Source of the DNA: Nigrospora sphaerica | Taxonomy: Eukaryota; Ascomycota; Sordariomycetes; Amphisphaeriales; Apiosporaceae | DNA length: 64,000 bases | Reading direction: 5' to 3' | Assembly: GCA_018287875.1 (NCBI GenBank) | Contig: JAGVVL010000029.1 | Coordinates: forward strand, 1-64,000 | Shown: positions 33,114-43,710 of the stretch, piece after piece | How positions within the stretch are numbered: the stretch's first letter is position 1 | How the letters are laid out: the number at the start of each line of letters is the position of its first letter | Notes under the pieces: generated by a model | Seen by the model: only the letters and a program-made list of their open reading frames with translations | Database searches by the model: none | Told to the model about the DNA's origin: nothing | Program-made: the position numbers and the translations under genes

Positions 33114-34465
33114 ATGTCTACTATTATAACATTAGCTGAATGTACTCGCCTTCTAAAATTACCAGATATAAAGCAAAATATTGCCTTTCGTTCAATCAGT
33201 ACAGACACTCGCCATTTACAACCAGGGGCCCTATATGTTGCCTTGCGTGGTCAACAATATGATGGACATCATTTTATTAATATTGCCTGCCAAAAAAAGC
33301 ATATGCAGTGATCAGTGAGGCAGCCCTTAATACCCCAATTCCTTGTCTGCAAGTACAGGATAGCTATCTAGCATTAGGAAAATTAGCCCAACACTATGCA
33401 CGTCAATGGACATTACCGAAAATCGCCATTACTGGCAGCTGTGGCAAAACCACTACTAAAGCCTATTTACGTAGTATATTAAGCCAAGTAGGTTCGGTAT
33501 TCGCTTCTCCTAAAAGTTTTAATAATCGCGTTGGGGTTCCTCTTACTTTATTAGCATTAAAACCACAGCATGAATTTTTAATTACTGAGATCGGGGCTAA
33601 TCAGATGCAGGCGATTAGTTATTTGAGTCAACTGGTTGAACCGGATATATCGGTAATTGTAAATGTTTCGCCTGCCCATTTAGCAGGATTCGGATCACTT
33701 GAGAGAATCGCGAAAGCCAAAACAGAGATTTTTCATGGTTTAAAAAAGAAGGTATTGCTATTTTACCATTTTGTTTTAAAACAAAATGGTCATCTTATTT
33801 GCCAGGGCATACTACTCTCTTTTTTGGCGAAAGCAATTTGGCTGATATCTACGCTACTAATATCCGATGGTATAACCAAATTTATGCGACCTTTGATTTA
33901 GTAACGCCTCAAGGAAAAATTCAAATTACCTTATCTCTACCGGGTAAACATCAAGTGAGTAATGCACTAGCCGCCGCATCTGCGGCGATCGCTCTTAAAG
34001 TCCCTTTAGAGATGATAAAAATTGGGTTAGAAACAGTAGATGCGGTTATAGGTCGATTACAGATCAAACGCAGCCCTTGGTATGGTACTATTATTGATGA
34101 TACTTATAATGCAAGCCCTCAATCTGTTTATGCGGCACTCTCAACAAGTATTCAGTATGATAAAAATTGTATTTTTGTTTTTGGAGACATGCAGGAATTA
34201 GGGAAGCGAGTATTGAGTATCATCGACAGGTAGCCCACTGGGCTAAAGATTTTGGTATTCGTCAATTATTCGCATTTGGATTTCATACCAAAGAGACGGT
34301 TGCTGCTTTTGGGGAAGGGGCGATGCATTTTATGCAGCGCTCTCAATTATTGAAACACCTAAAAAGAAAGCTGCGTTGTGATAGTGTGGTGTTGTGAAAG
34401 GGTCTAGGGATATGCAAATGGAAGAGGTGGTATCTGCTTTGATGAAAAATGAAGCGCTTCATTAA
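33114..34465 (+). CDS. murF: UDP-N-acetylmuramoyl-tripeptide--D-Ala-D-Ala ligase
   Basis: MurF adds D-Ala-D-Ala to the cell-wall precursor. The N-terminus has SISTDTRHLQPGALYVALRG, then the ATP loop ITGSCGKTTTKAYL, FNNRVGVPLTLL, NVSPAHLAGFGS, DTYNASPQSVYAAL and FGDMQELG. Four single-base losses (33292-33298, 33742-33747, 34201-34203, about 34394) scatter it over four frames. The four junctions are all sound, and the last brings the C-terminus VKGSRDMQMEEVV. About 450 residues. The MurF of this window is monocistronic. Confidence 0.94.
33765..33790. repeat. 26-bp perfect palindrome inside murF
   Basis: ACCATTTTGTTTT followed immediately by its exact reverse complement AAAACAAAATGGT, with no loop. 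It lies in coding sequence and encodes LPFCFKTKW after correction of the break 20 bases upstream. Confidence 0.85.
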
Positions 34466-34506
34466 ACTGATAACGCCTCTATTGCAAATACTAACCGCTC
34501 ATTAGA

Positions 34507-36200
34507 CTAAGATTGTATTGCATTCCCGCTTAATCTGAGTTGTTTGAATCGAGTTTTCGCTCGATTTTTACTTTGCTCCAAATTAATATGGGGTTTCGGA
34601 TAGCCTAATTTATCAAATGCTTCGGTAGAGAGACGATGATAAGGATCAAATATGGCTTTACCTTTAACAGCACGTAACTCAGGAACCCATTGCCGAATAT
34701 ACTCGCCCGTTGGGTCATTTTTCTCTGACTGCAAGAGGGGATTAAAGATTGTATAACTAGGGCTCCAACCTTGTATGTTATTCGCTAAATCTAGATCAAT
34801 TAACTGCTCAGCAAAGTACCTTTCGCCACGCCGATAGTCGATTAATAAGTGGTGATATAAATAAGAGGCTACATTCATTCGAAGCCGGTTATGCATATAC
34901 GCTTCTTGGTTGAGTTGACGCATACCGGCATCAATCCAAGGATAGCCGGTTTGTCCAGCACACCATTTTTTCCATCCCGCCTCATCTTGTTCCCATTGAA
35001 CATCAATAAATCTAGGATCTGCAGGCGTATTCATTGATAGATGCGGTTTAGTCACTAATTGTTGACGATAAAATTCCCGAAATGCTAGTTCTCTTATCCA
35101 GCTCATAAGACCTGTATTAGAAGGAGAGGTTGCCATGTCTTTAGAGGTTTTAAGATAGGTTTGTAACCTTTTAAAGATACTACGCATACTAATTGCACCG
35201 ATTGCTAAATACGGACTTAGCTTTGAGCTACTGTTAAGTGCAGGTTGATTGCGGGTATGGTGATAATCTTCTAAATGATGGTCGATGAAATGATCAAGCT
35301 TTTTTAAAGCGTGGGTATATCCAGCCGGCCATTTTTTCCTTATGGCATCCCTGATACTTTGGTTTTTAAACCGTTTTGCTTTAGGAGCGATAGGAATAGA
35401 GGCGTTCCAAAGTTTTTGGTAAGGATGCTCGGTTGGAATTGCTTGTTTTTGAAGGCTGGGTTGGGGTTCAAAAGAGGTAGAAGGTTGATTGAAATAATAT
35501 AACCATTTTTTATAAAAAGGGGTAAACACTTGTAATGGTTTTTTTGTTGATTTAGTATCGTTCCCGCCTCAAAAATACATTGATCTTGGTAATAGGTACA
35601 ATGCACAGTACCAGACAGTTTCTCAACGACTTGGATATCTCGATGTAATTCATCGACTTCGTATTCATAATTCGCATATAGATGTGATATGTCATTTGAC
35701 TGTGCAAACGCTGATAAGGTAGTCGCACTATCTGATAACTCATCAATAGGCAGTATCACAAGCGGAATATTCAATGCAGTTAATTGTTTTTTCAAACCCC
35801 TTAAAGTTTCTAGCATAAAATCTAGCTTAGCAATGGAAATGCCTTGCTTAATGAGTGAATTCGGGCAATACAAATAAACTGCACTTAAATAAGTATGAGA
35901 AGATTGTGCTTTTTGGTAAGCTTCATATAATGCGAGGTTATCTTCTATTCTGAGATCTTTATTACGAAACCAATGCAATACATTTTTAGTAGAAGTGGAG
36001 GCTTGTACTCCTTGAGTCAATTTATTTTTTAATATCCAATAAGGTGGGTGAGTATCTATAGATTGAATACGCTTAGAAGAAGGGCGTTTTAAAACCGTAT
36101 TATCTGAAAAAACAGCTAGAGCAGTCATATTGAAGGGGGAATAAAAGAGAAGGTAAAAGTAGATATACCTATATGGCCTTAGGCTAACAGCATTAACCAT
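34507..36200 (-). CDS. phrB: Deoxyribodipyrimidine photo-lyase
   Basis: It repairs cyclobutane pyrimidine dimers with blue light. The N-terminal half has HWFRNKDLRIEDN and GLKKQLTALNIPLVIL (antenna domain). The C-terminal FAD domain has LSPYLAIGAIS, WIRELAFREFYRQ, WCAGQTGYPWIDAGMRQL, MHNRLRMNVASYL and WSPSYTIFNP. One missing base in the run 35539-35545 divides the two halves. The frame is open from 36200, but ATG 36128 (MTALAVF) is a likelier start. Even so, about 50 residues precede the usual photolyase start, an N-terminal extension of unknown role. Some 540-565 residues in all. Confidence 0.92.
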
Positions 36201-36318
36201 CCACTGTCTAATTTTTGCGGTCCCTCATCTTGTCACCTAGTACTGAAAATAAGTATTTTATATTTTTGAAAAATAAAATATTGAATTCGCTCAAAACAGA
36301 GTAAGAAAAGGAGTTTTT

Positions 36319-37301
36319 ATGTTATCTCTATGGTTTAAAGAATTACCTTTGATCGTCCGATTAATAGGTGGTTTGTTTACTTCCTTGATAGGGAGTTTAT
36401 ACTTAACCAATTTTATTATAAAAAATTTTAGATGGCTTGAAAAAAGACAGTCGTGCGGGAATTTGTTCCCTCTCCGCATTTAAAAAAACGGTACCCCTAC
36501 GTTGGGGGGGTGGCTATTTTTCTTGCCTATACCTTTAGTCTATGTCTCTGGGGGATCTAACCTCATCTATTCTTTGGGTCACCTTAGCTGTGTGGGCCGC
36601 TTTTGCGGGGATTGGTTTATTGGATGATTACTATAAACTTAGCAAGCATCATGCAGTTTCTGGATTGTCCGCTAGAGAAAAATATAGGTTGCAGTCTTTT
36701 TTAGTTTATTGATTGCGCTGATTTGGTATGGTCTATCTAGCAGGGAACCCTACTGTATAGATTATGTCCCTAAGTTTCTATTGGATATGGGATATATAGG
36801 TTGGACCTATATCGTTATAGTAGGAAGTAGTAATGCGTTTAATCTAACTGATGGTTTAGATGGACTAGCGATTTCGCAAGTTATTATTATTAGTGTCGGT
36901 TTATTGGTGCTTTCTTATCAATCTATGCAAGAATTAACTGTCTTATACAGTCTATTAATAGGCAGTAGTTTAGGTTTTCTATGGTATAATAGGCATCCGG
37001 CTAAGATATTTATGGGAGATGTTGGTGCATTGCCTTTAGGTGCCTTTTTAGCACTATCTTCTATTATACAAGGTCAAACCATTACTTTTGCTCTAATGGC
37101 CATTATTCCTGTCATCGAAACAATATCGGTCATCATCCAAGTGATTACTTTCAAGAGAAATAAAAAGCGGTTTTTTTAATGGCGCCTTTCCATCATCATT
37201 TAGAGTTATCAGGCCAATCTGAGCCAGCCATTGTACAAAAAATGGCAATAGTAGCCCTTGGCATGACGATACTTTGCTTATTTGTGCAGCTGAACAAATG
37301 A
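36319..37301 (+). CDS. mraY: Phospho-N-acetylmuramoyl-pentapeptide transferase MraY
   Basis: MraY makes lipid I in the inner membrane. Start ATG 36319 has GGAG 5 bases upstream. Read across four one-base losses (36440-36445, 36550-36554, near 36700-36707, 37171-37177) it shows the membrane core, LLDDYYKLSKHH, NAFNLTDGLDGLA, WYNRHPAKIFMGDVGALPLG and the C-terminal MAPFHHHLELSG, which separates MraY from WecA-type enzymes. About 329 residues, some 30 shorter than E. coli MraY, the difference lying mostly at the N-terminus. Its TGA overlaps the recJ ATG. Confidence 0.88.
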
Positions 37302-39025
37302 GTTCCTTGACGAAAATTGAAGCCTATCAAGGGGTTATTTCTCCTCAATTAGCCTCATTACCTCCTATCCTACAACGAATCTATGCTGCTAGAAATGTGC
37401 AGTCACTCCATGAAGTGCAATATAGTTTACAGCATCTATTGCATTTTCAATCCCTGAAAAATATTACAAAAGCCGCTGCGTTATTGTTTGAGATGATTCA
37501 AAATCAAAAACGTATCCTAATCGTAGGGGATTTTGATACGGATGGGGCGACTAGTACCACCGTTGCCATCAAAGCGTTGCGACAGTTTGGTGCAAAATAT
37601 GTCAATTATTTAGTGCCGAACCGATTCGAATATGGGTATGGTTTAACCAAAGAAATTGTAGCCTTGGTGAACCAAACAGATTTGATTATGACCGTCGATA
37701 ATGGCATTGCAAGTTATGAAGGCGTGATTGCTGCGCAAAAAAGGAATTCCTGTCTTAATTACCGATCATCATTTACCACCTGACATCTTACCTCCCGCCG
37801 CCGTGATTATTAATCCTCAGCAAAAAGGCGATACTTTTGCTAGTAAAAATTTAGCCGGCGTTGGGGTAACTTTTTATGTGATGTTAGCGTTGCGAGATTA
37901 TCTTCATAAAAACCATTGGTTTACTGCCCAAAATATTCCGTACCCGAAAATGCATCATTTATTAGATTTAGTGGCGCTAGGCACGGTAGCAGATATGGTG
38001 CCTCTAGATTTGAATAACCGAATTTTAGTAGCTTATGGCTTGCGTCAAATACAATCTAACGCCGCATGTGCAGGTATACAAGCTTTAGCTGAGGTATCCA
38101 ATAAGGATTTACGTTCGTGTTCCGCAAGTGACTTAGGATTTAACATCGCGCCTAAATTAAATGCTGCAGGCCGGTTAGAAGACATGTCTTTAGGTATTGA
38201 ATGCCTGTTAAGCACAAACAAAAAAGAAGCAATGCCCTTAGCCATTCAGTTAGATGAGTTAAATAAAAAAAGACGGTTAATTGAGCAAAACATGCAAAAA
38301 ACAGCCTTTGCTAACCTTGAGCGATTAGCACTACCCAGTACTAGCGCGAGTATTTGTTTATTTGATAAAAAGTGGCATGAAGGAATTACAGGGTTAGTAG
38401 CGGGTCGGCTGAAAGAGCGTTTTCAAAAACCAGCAGTCGTATTTGCGTTGACTCAGCGCCAAGGAGAGTTAAAAGGATCAGCTCGATCGATCCAAGGGTT
38501 ACATATTCGAGATATCTTAGCTGAGATTGCAACGACACATCCCGAACTGTTATCCCGTTTTGGGGGCATGCAGCCGCCGCTGGGCTAAGTTTAGCGCAAA
38601 AAGATTACCCACAATTTGTATCGCTTTTTGAAGAATACGTTGCTAAAGCCTTATCTACACTTAATCCCTTGCGTGTACAACTAACTGATGGGACCTTAAA
38701 ACCAGAAGAGATGACCTTATCCTTAGCGACTTTATTAAAAAAATCAGGCCCTTGGGGGCAAGGTTTTGCAGAACCTTTATTTGAAGGAGTATTTCAAGTC
38801 ATTTCACAGCGTTTAGTAGGGGCTCGACATTTGCAAATACAGCTTCGGTCTGCCCAACACAGTCGTGTTATTAAAGGAATTGCATTTAATATCAATGTAG
38901 AAGCGTGGCCTAATCCTAGAATAGAGACGGTACAATTGCTTTATCGGTTGACCGCAGAGGAATGGCAAGGGCGAAGAGATATTAGCTTACAAATAGAAAA
39001 AATATATCCTATTTCTAGCCAATAA
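37298..39025 (+). CDS. recJ: Single-stranded-DNA-specific exonuclease RecJ
   Basis: RecJ is a 5'-3' exonuclease for recombination and mismatch repair. Motifs: GDFDTDGATSTTVA, TVDNGIASYEGV, ITDHHLPP, LVALGTVADMVPLD, FNIAPKLNAAGRLEDM and FGGHAAAAGL (across a break). Two interruptions occur. At the A run 37737-37742 two bases are missing, shown by alignment spacing to E. coli RecJ, where GVxxxxxxGIPV needs six intervening residues. At the G run 38562-38566 one base is missing. About 577 residues. ATG 37298 lies inside the mraY stop (ATGA), so translation is coupled. Confidence 0.92.
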
Positions 39026-39027
39026 GG

Positions 39028-39851
39028 CTACTTATCCCGTCTTAGTAAATTCGTAAGAGGTATAGCGATCTCTCCTGCCTCATTCATATAACTACTTTCT
39101 TCCCCACGAAAAGCTTGTCCATAAATGACTTCCCATTGCACCTCCTTAATAGAAGCGAGATTCAGTACACTGGTTGTCGATGAGTCACGCAACAAAGTAT
39201 GTAAGCCAAGTTGAGTTAATTCTTTGTAGAATGCCTCGCCATTATCATATTGCGTTATCCAATGATCGACATCCATCGTGATGTCTTGCCAGCGACCGCT
39301 AACTAACATATCGCCTATCGTATGCATGTCCATCAACCCATTAGGGTAAAGGGAGGAGCGATGCTTGATTGGCTCAAATGTATTAGGCCCTAGATAAGTA
39401 AATAATAAGATCCCGCCTACACTGAGTCGTTTTTTAATTTCATTCAATACCTCATACAGATCATGCACCCATAAGAGAGATAAATTAGCACAGATAAAAT
39501 CAAAAGAGCGAAAGGGAAAGGGTAGTTGTTGCAAATCTCCTTGCACGAACTCGACAAGCGTACTCGTCGATACTTGATTTTTTTGGCTTGTCTTAGTACT
39601 TCAGAAGCCCAATCCAATCCGACAATCGGGGTTTTAGGGTAACGTTGTTTTAATAAATCGATACAAAACCCAGTTCCACATCCGATATCTAAAATTCTTT
39701 TTGGGTTGGTAATTTTTAACTCGTCAACTCGATTGATTAATCGCTCACTAATATGCCGAGGTAACACCCCTGCCTTGTCATATACGGAAGCTGTCGCATT
39801 AAAAGTTTCTATTAACACTTTAACAGCAGATAAATCATTCTTGATAGGCAT
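39028..39851 (-). CDS. bioC: Malonyl-ACP O-methyltransferase BioC-like
   Basis: A SAM-dependent methyltransferase; BioC starts pimelate synthesis for biotin by methylating malonyl-ACP. N-terminal FNATASVYDKAGVLPRHISE resembles the BioC opening (FxxAAxxYD...L). The SAM site is ILDIGCGTGFCIDLL, followed by GDLQQLPFPFRSFDFICANL and GGILLFTYLGPNTFEPIK, both BioC-like. One missing base in the run 39578-39584. About 274 residues. No other bio gene is here, so the pathway role is inferred. It lies downstream of the giant ankyrin gene on the same strand. Confidence 0.78.
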
Positions 39852-40010
39852 CTTATGTACAGTAGGGGGCTTATATAGGATTGAGTATAAACTACAGTGC
39901 GTATTTTTATAAAAAATATCAGTTTTTTATTGAAATTTGAAAGATTGCATTGCCAATCACAAAGCCACTAAATAAAACAGAAAAAACACCGCACCCACCA
40001 GTTAATTAAT

Positions 40011-40042
40011 CACGAGCCTACTCGTGCTTTAGCAGGAGTAGG
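40011..40042. other. Overlapping, mutually exclusive hairpins between ank and bioC
   Basis: Stem A pairs CACGAG (40011-40016) with CTCGTG (40021-40026). Stem B pairs CCTACTC (40017-40023) with GAGTAGG (40036-40042) around an inner GCT-TT-AGC. Stems A and B share bases, so only one can form. On the minus strand they lie after the ankyrin gene and about 160 bases before bioC. Terminator, leader switch or chance cannot be told apart here; there is no clean T run. Confidence 0.35.
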
Positions 40043-40119
40043 GGATATATTTTCTTTTTAAGGATGGGATCCAAGCGTTAAGTACGGGCTTTAATAGTTA
40101 ATGGTGTTTAAACGATAGA

Positions 40120-43100
40120 TTAAGGCCTAAAACTTGTGTTGTTAACTGGAGGTTCCTCTATGCCTGATATAAATAAAGTATTCATCTGTTGTAAAGTGTT
40201 TTTTTCAAGGTAGTGCCGATTCTGTGAGTACAAAATTTCCTTTAATGCATTCTGACAGGACTCTTCTTGCAATTTTTTATGAGTATTGGCTAATAAACCT
40301 CCTAAACTACTTTCTATGAGATCTATAATATCCATTCCTAACTCGGGTGGTAGGCCAGAAATTTTATCGAACAAGCTCGCTTCTTTATAATTCCCTATAA
40401 GTAATTTAGTTTGCTGGTTGTGTCGTAGGTATGGCCACAATTGAACCCATGTATGAATAGTGGAAGTCTCATGAATATTTAAAAGCTCGCCCACTGCTTT
40501 AAAGTATTGGGTCTGATAAGCTCGGTAGCCTTTATAGAATTCGTGCTCTGGTATTTTAACGCCTGCATGGATCAAGTAATATCCGTATTCTGCATCCGTT
40601 GCTACTGCAATATAAAAAAGATTGTTGTCATTGTTAGGGTTAGCACCATAGCGTAGCAAAAGTTTGATTATATGATCTTGTTTTTTTTCAATTGCTATAC
40701 GTAGAGGAGTTTGACCCTTTTTATTTTTTATATAATTTTTTATATTAAGATCTGCCTTGTTTTGAATAAGCAACCGAATTACTTTGTTTCTTCTACAGCG
40801 TAAAGAAACTTCCGAGAAATCTTCATCAGAAGCGTTTAAGTCGCTAGGCACAGAAAACCCATCATGATTGTATAAAGCGAGATGCAATGGCGTATTACCA
40901 TCCTTATCGACTGCATTAATGTTAGCACCACCAGCTAGTAACAACTCAACTATCCTAGGTTGCCCTTTAGAGGCAGCAATATGTAGAGGGGTTTCTCCAT
41001 TTTTACTGATAGTTTGTATGTTTTTCTCTTTCTGAATAAGTCGTCGCGCCGTTTTTACTTCGTTACTGCGTAAGGCAGTATACAAAGCAGTATCTCCATC
41101 TTCATCTATTGCCTTAATGTTGGCATAACGAGCCAATAATAACTTAACTATCTTAGTTTGACCCGACTGCGAAGCAAGATGTAGTAGGGTTTTACCGTAG
41201 TTATCTCTGGTTTGTATATCTGCCCCTTGATGAATAAGTAGTTGAGCGGTTTTTATTGAGTTAGCGCGCAAGGCAGCATGCAATGGTGTATTACCATTCT
41301 TATCTACCCCATTAATGTTGGCGCCACAAGCCAGTAATAACTTAACTATCTTAGCTTGCCCTTTAGAGGCAGCAGTATATAGTGGGGTTTGATCTAGGTA
41401 GTTTTTAGCGTGGATGTTTGCTTTGTTTTGCGTAAACCATTTAACAATATCGGCATACCCCTCTGCTGCTGCCCAATGCAAAGGCGTATGACTCTTTTTA
41501 TCTTTTACATTCAAATTCGGGTATCTTGGAACCAATATTTTCACTATTTCTAAAGCCCCGCTAGAAGCGGCAATATGTAGAGGGGTTTTCTCTATATCAT
41601 CTAAGGCATGCGTATCTGCACCTTTTTCCATTAGAAACTTAAAAAGGGCGGTGTGGCCATTTAATGCCGCACAATGTAAAAGGGTAGATCCTTTCTCATC
41701 TTTCAGATTCAGATCCAACTTGTTTTGAGTAAATGCTTTAAATATCGCTATATGCCCTGCAAGGGCGGCGGTATGGAGTGGGGTTTGACCCAACTCATTT
41801 CTCGAATACTTATTTGCTTTTTGTTGCATGAGAAATTTAAAAACCTTTGTATGGCCATTTAATGCCGCACAATGCAAAAGGGTATTGTAGACCCTATTTT
41901 TTATATTTAGGTTTATGCCATTTTGAATACAAGTTTTAAGAATTGATAATTTCCCTTTAGAAGCCGCAAGATGTAATGGACTTTCTCCTTGATTATTTAA
42001 AACCCGGGTATTTGCACCTTTTCGAATTAACCATTCAAAAACTGTAGTTTGGTTTTTTAATACTGCCCGATGCAAAAGGGTGTCGCCATAGTCATCTTGT
42101 ATATTCACATCTATCCCATGCTGAAAGCCTATGTCAAGAATTAACAATTTCGCTTCAAAGGCTGCGAGATGTAATGCTGTTTCTTTCCGGTTATTTAAGA
42201 CTCGGATATCTGCGCCTTCTTCAATGAGCCTTTTAAAAGCCTTGGTATAGTGATGTGCTGCGGCATAATGCAAAGCGGTGTCGCCATAGTCATCTTGTAT
42301 ATTCACATCTATCCCATGTCGAAAGCCTATTTCAAGAATTGATAATTTCCCTTTAGAGGCGGCAATATGTAAAGGAGTTTGCTTTGTATGATTTAAGGCG
42401 CACTTATCTGCACCTTTTTTCATTAGAAAATTAAAAACGGTAGTATGACCATTTAATGCGGCATAGTGCAGAGGGGTGTTGCCACGATCATCTCTCAGAT
42501 CCAAGTCCATTCCATGTCGCAAGCCTATTTTGAGAGTTGATAATTCCCCTTGAGAGGCCGCAAGATGTAAAGGGTGTTGTTCTTGATTGTTTAAAGCACT
42601 CTTATCTGCACCTTGTTCAATGAGCCTCTCAAAGGCTTTGGAATAACCATATAATGCAGTGTAGTGTAACAGAGTATTGTCATCTTTGTCTCCTGCATCT
42701 AAGCTTATCCCATTATCAGCGGCTATGTTAAAGATTTCTAATTTCTTTTGAGAAGCTGCACGATGTAGAGGGTTTTCGTCATATTTATTTAACGCCTGTA
42801 TATCTCCGCCTTTTTGAATCAGAAATTCAAAAACCTCGGTATAGCCGTTTTCTGCAGCATAATGCAAAGGAGTATTACCATATTCATCTTGTGCGCTTAA
42901 ATCCATTCCATGCTCAAAGCCTATTTCAAGAATTGATAATTTCCCTTCAAGGGCAGCAATATGTAAAGGGGTTTGGTTTTTATTATTTAGAGCATGCTTA
43001 TGTCCACCTAGTTTAATAAGCCACTCAAACATCTCGCTATCACCCTTTAATGCAGCACAGTGTAACAGTGTCCAATCATAGTTATTTCTGACCCTAACGT

Positions 43101-43710
43101 CCTTCGGCGACTTGGCAAATTCTTGAAGGACTTTTAAGTTCCCCATATTGCTTGCATAGTGTAATGGGGTATCGCCTTGATGATTTTTGGGGTGCTTATC
43201 TAACGTTTTTAACATTAGAGATTTCATGATTTCGATATGGCCATTTAGTGCTGCATAGTGTGAAGAACTACTACCCTCTATATTTTTAGCTTCTGGATCT
43301 GCCGATTTTTGGATTAATAAGTCAACGATCTGTGGTAGTCCATAATAGGAAGCCCAATGCAAAGGTATTTCGCCCTTATGATTTTTTGCTTCAATATTCG
43401 CTCCTTTTTCTATGAAAAGAAGAGCAAGTGCTTGATTTTTCCAGGATAAAGCAATATGCAAAGGTGTGTTTCCATATTCATTCTTAACATCCATGCGAGC
43501 ACCCTGGTCAATTAAACGGCCTACCAAGAGAATAGAATCGTCCCTGCAAGCAAGATATAAGAGTATATTCTCTGGGCTTGTATCTATGCCTTGCTCTAAC
43601 CCTAAACAGTTTATGGTATCCTGATATCTATTTGCTGGTGTTGATAAGGCCGAGGGTCTGCGTTGCTTAGTAAGGGGCATATTGTAAAAGCCATAGAATC
43701 TAAAATGCAC
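40120..43710 (-). CDS. Giant ankyrin-repeat protein (about 29 repeats)
   Basis: 1196 residues in one unbroken frame. After about 50 N-terminal residues come some 29 ankyrin repeats of 33 residues, most with the TPLHxAA core, up to about residue 1005. One repeat near residue 935 carries a 20-residue insert. Repeats 5 to 17 alternate between two types: one with KLSILEIGFRHGIDVN, the other with GHTxVFxFLMxKGADxxAL, giving a 66-residue super-unit. The C-terminal about 190 residues are not ankyrin and include LPPELGMDIIDLI, an F-box-like short motif. There is no signal peptide. Such proteins are often type IV effectors in intracellular bacteria, which is inference here; no secretion gene is in the window. 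Confidence 0.92.
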   Translation of the reverse strand: MHFRFYGFYNMPLTKQRRPSALSTPANRYQDTINCLGLEQGIDTSPENILLYLACRDDSILLVGRLIDQGARMDVKNEYGNTPLHIALSWKNQALALLFIEKGANIEAKNHKGEIPLHWASYYGLPQIVDLLIQKSADPEAKNIEGSSSSHYAALNGHIEIMKSLMLKTLDKHPKNHQGDTPLHYASNMGNLKVLQEFAKSPKDVRVRNNYDWTLLHCAALKGDSEMFEWLIKLGGHKHALNNKNQTPLHIAALEGKLSILEIGFEHGMDLSAQDEYGNTPLHYAAENGYTEVFEFLIQKGGDIQALNKYDENPLHRAASQKKLEIFNIAADNGISLDAGDKDDNTLLHYTALYGYSKAFERLIEQGADKSALNNQEQHPLHLAASQGELSTLKIGLRHGMDLDLRDDRGNTPLHYAALNGHTTVFNFLMKKGADKCALNHTKQTPLHIAASKGKLSILEIGFRHGIDVNIQDDYGDTALHYAAAHHYTKAFKRLIEEGADIRVLNNRKETALHLAAFEAKLLILDIGFQHGIDVNIQDDYGDTLLHRAVLKNQTTVFEWLIRKGANTRVLNNQGESPLHLAASKGKLSILKTCIQNGINLNIKNRVYNTLLHCAALNGHTKVFKFLMQQKANKYSRNELGQTPLHTAALAGHIAIFKAFTQNKLDLNLKDEKGSTLLHCAALNGHTALFKFLMEKGADTHALDDIEKTPLHIAASSGALEIVKILVPRYPNLNVKDKKSHTPLHWAAAEGYADIVKWFTQNKANIHAKNYLDQTPLYTAASKGQAKIVKLLLACGANINGVDKNGNTPLHAALRANSIKTAQLLIHQGADIQTRDNYGKTLLHLASQSGQTKIVKLLLARYANIKAIDEDGDTALYTALRSNEVKTARRLIQKEKNIQTISKNGETPLHIAASKGQPRIVELLLAGGANINAVDKDGNTPLHLALYNHDGFSVPSDLNASDEDFSEVSLRCRRNKVIRLLIQNKADLNIKNYIKNKKGQTPLRIAIEKKQDHIIKLLLRYGANPNNDNNLFYIAVATDAEYGYYLIHAGVKIPEHEFYKGYRAYQTQYFKAVGELLNIHETSTIHTWVQLWPYLRHNQQTKLLIGNYKEASLFDKISGLPPELGMDIIDLIESSLGGLLANTHKKLQEESCQNALKEILYSQNRHYLEKNTLQQMNTLFISGIEEPPVNNTSFRP

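Noticed and set aside
36319..37301. WecA-type GlcNAc-1-phosphate transferase
   Set aside because: The N-terminus alone is ambiguous, but after correcting the last break the C-terminus has MAPFHHHLELSG, the MraY-specific block.
37737..37742. A true one-base insertion in recJ
   Set aside because: The spacing between GV and GIPV in E. coli RecJ needs one more residue than a one-base deletion fix would give, so two missing A fit better and agree with all other breaks.
40120..43710. CRISPR array or satellite DNA
   Set aside because: The periodic DNA is explained by ankyrin codons at 99 and 198 bp in one open frame; units diverge and there are no spacers.
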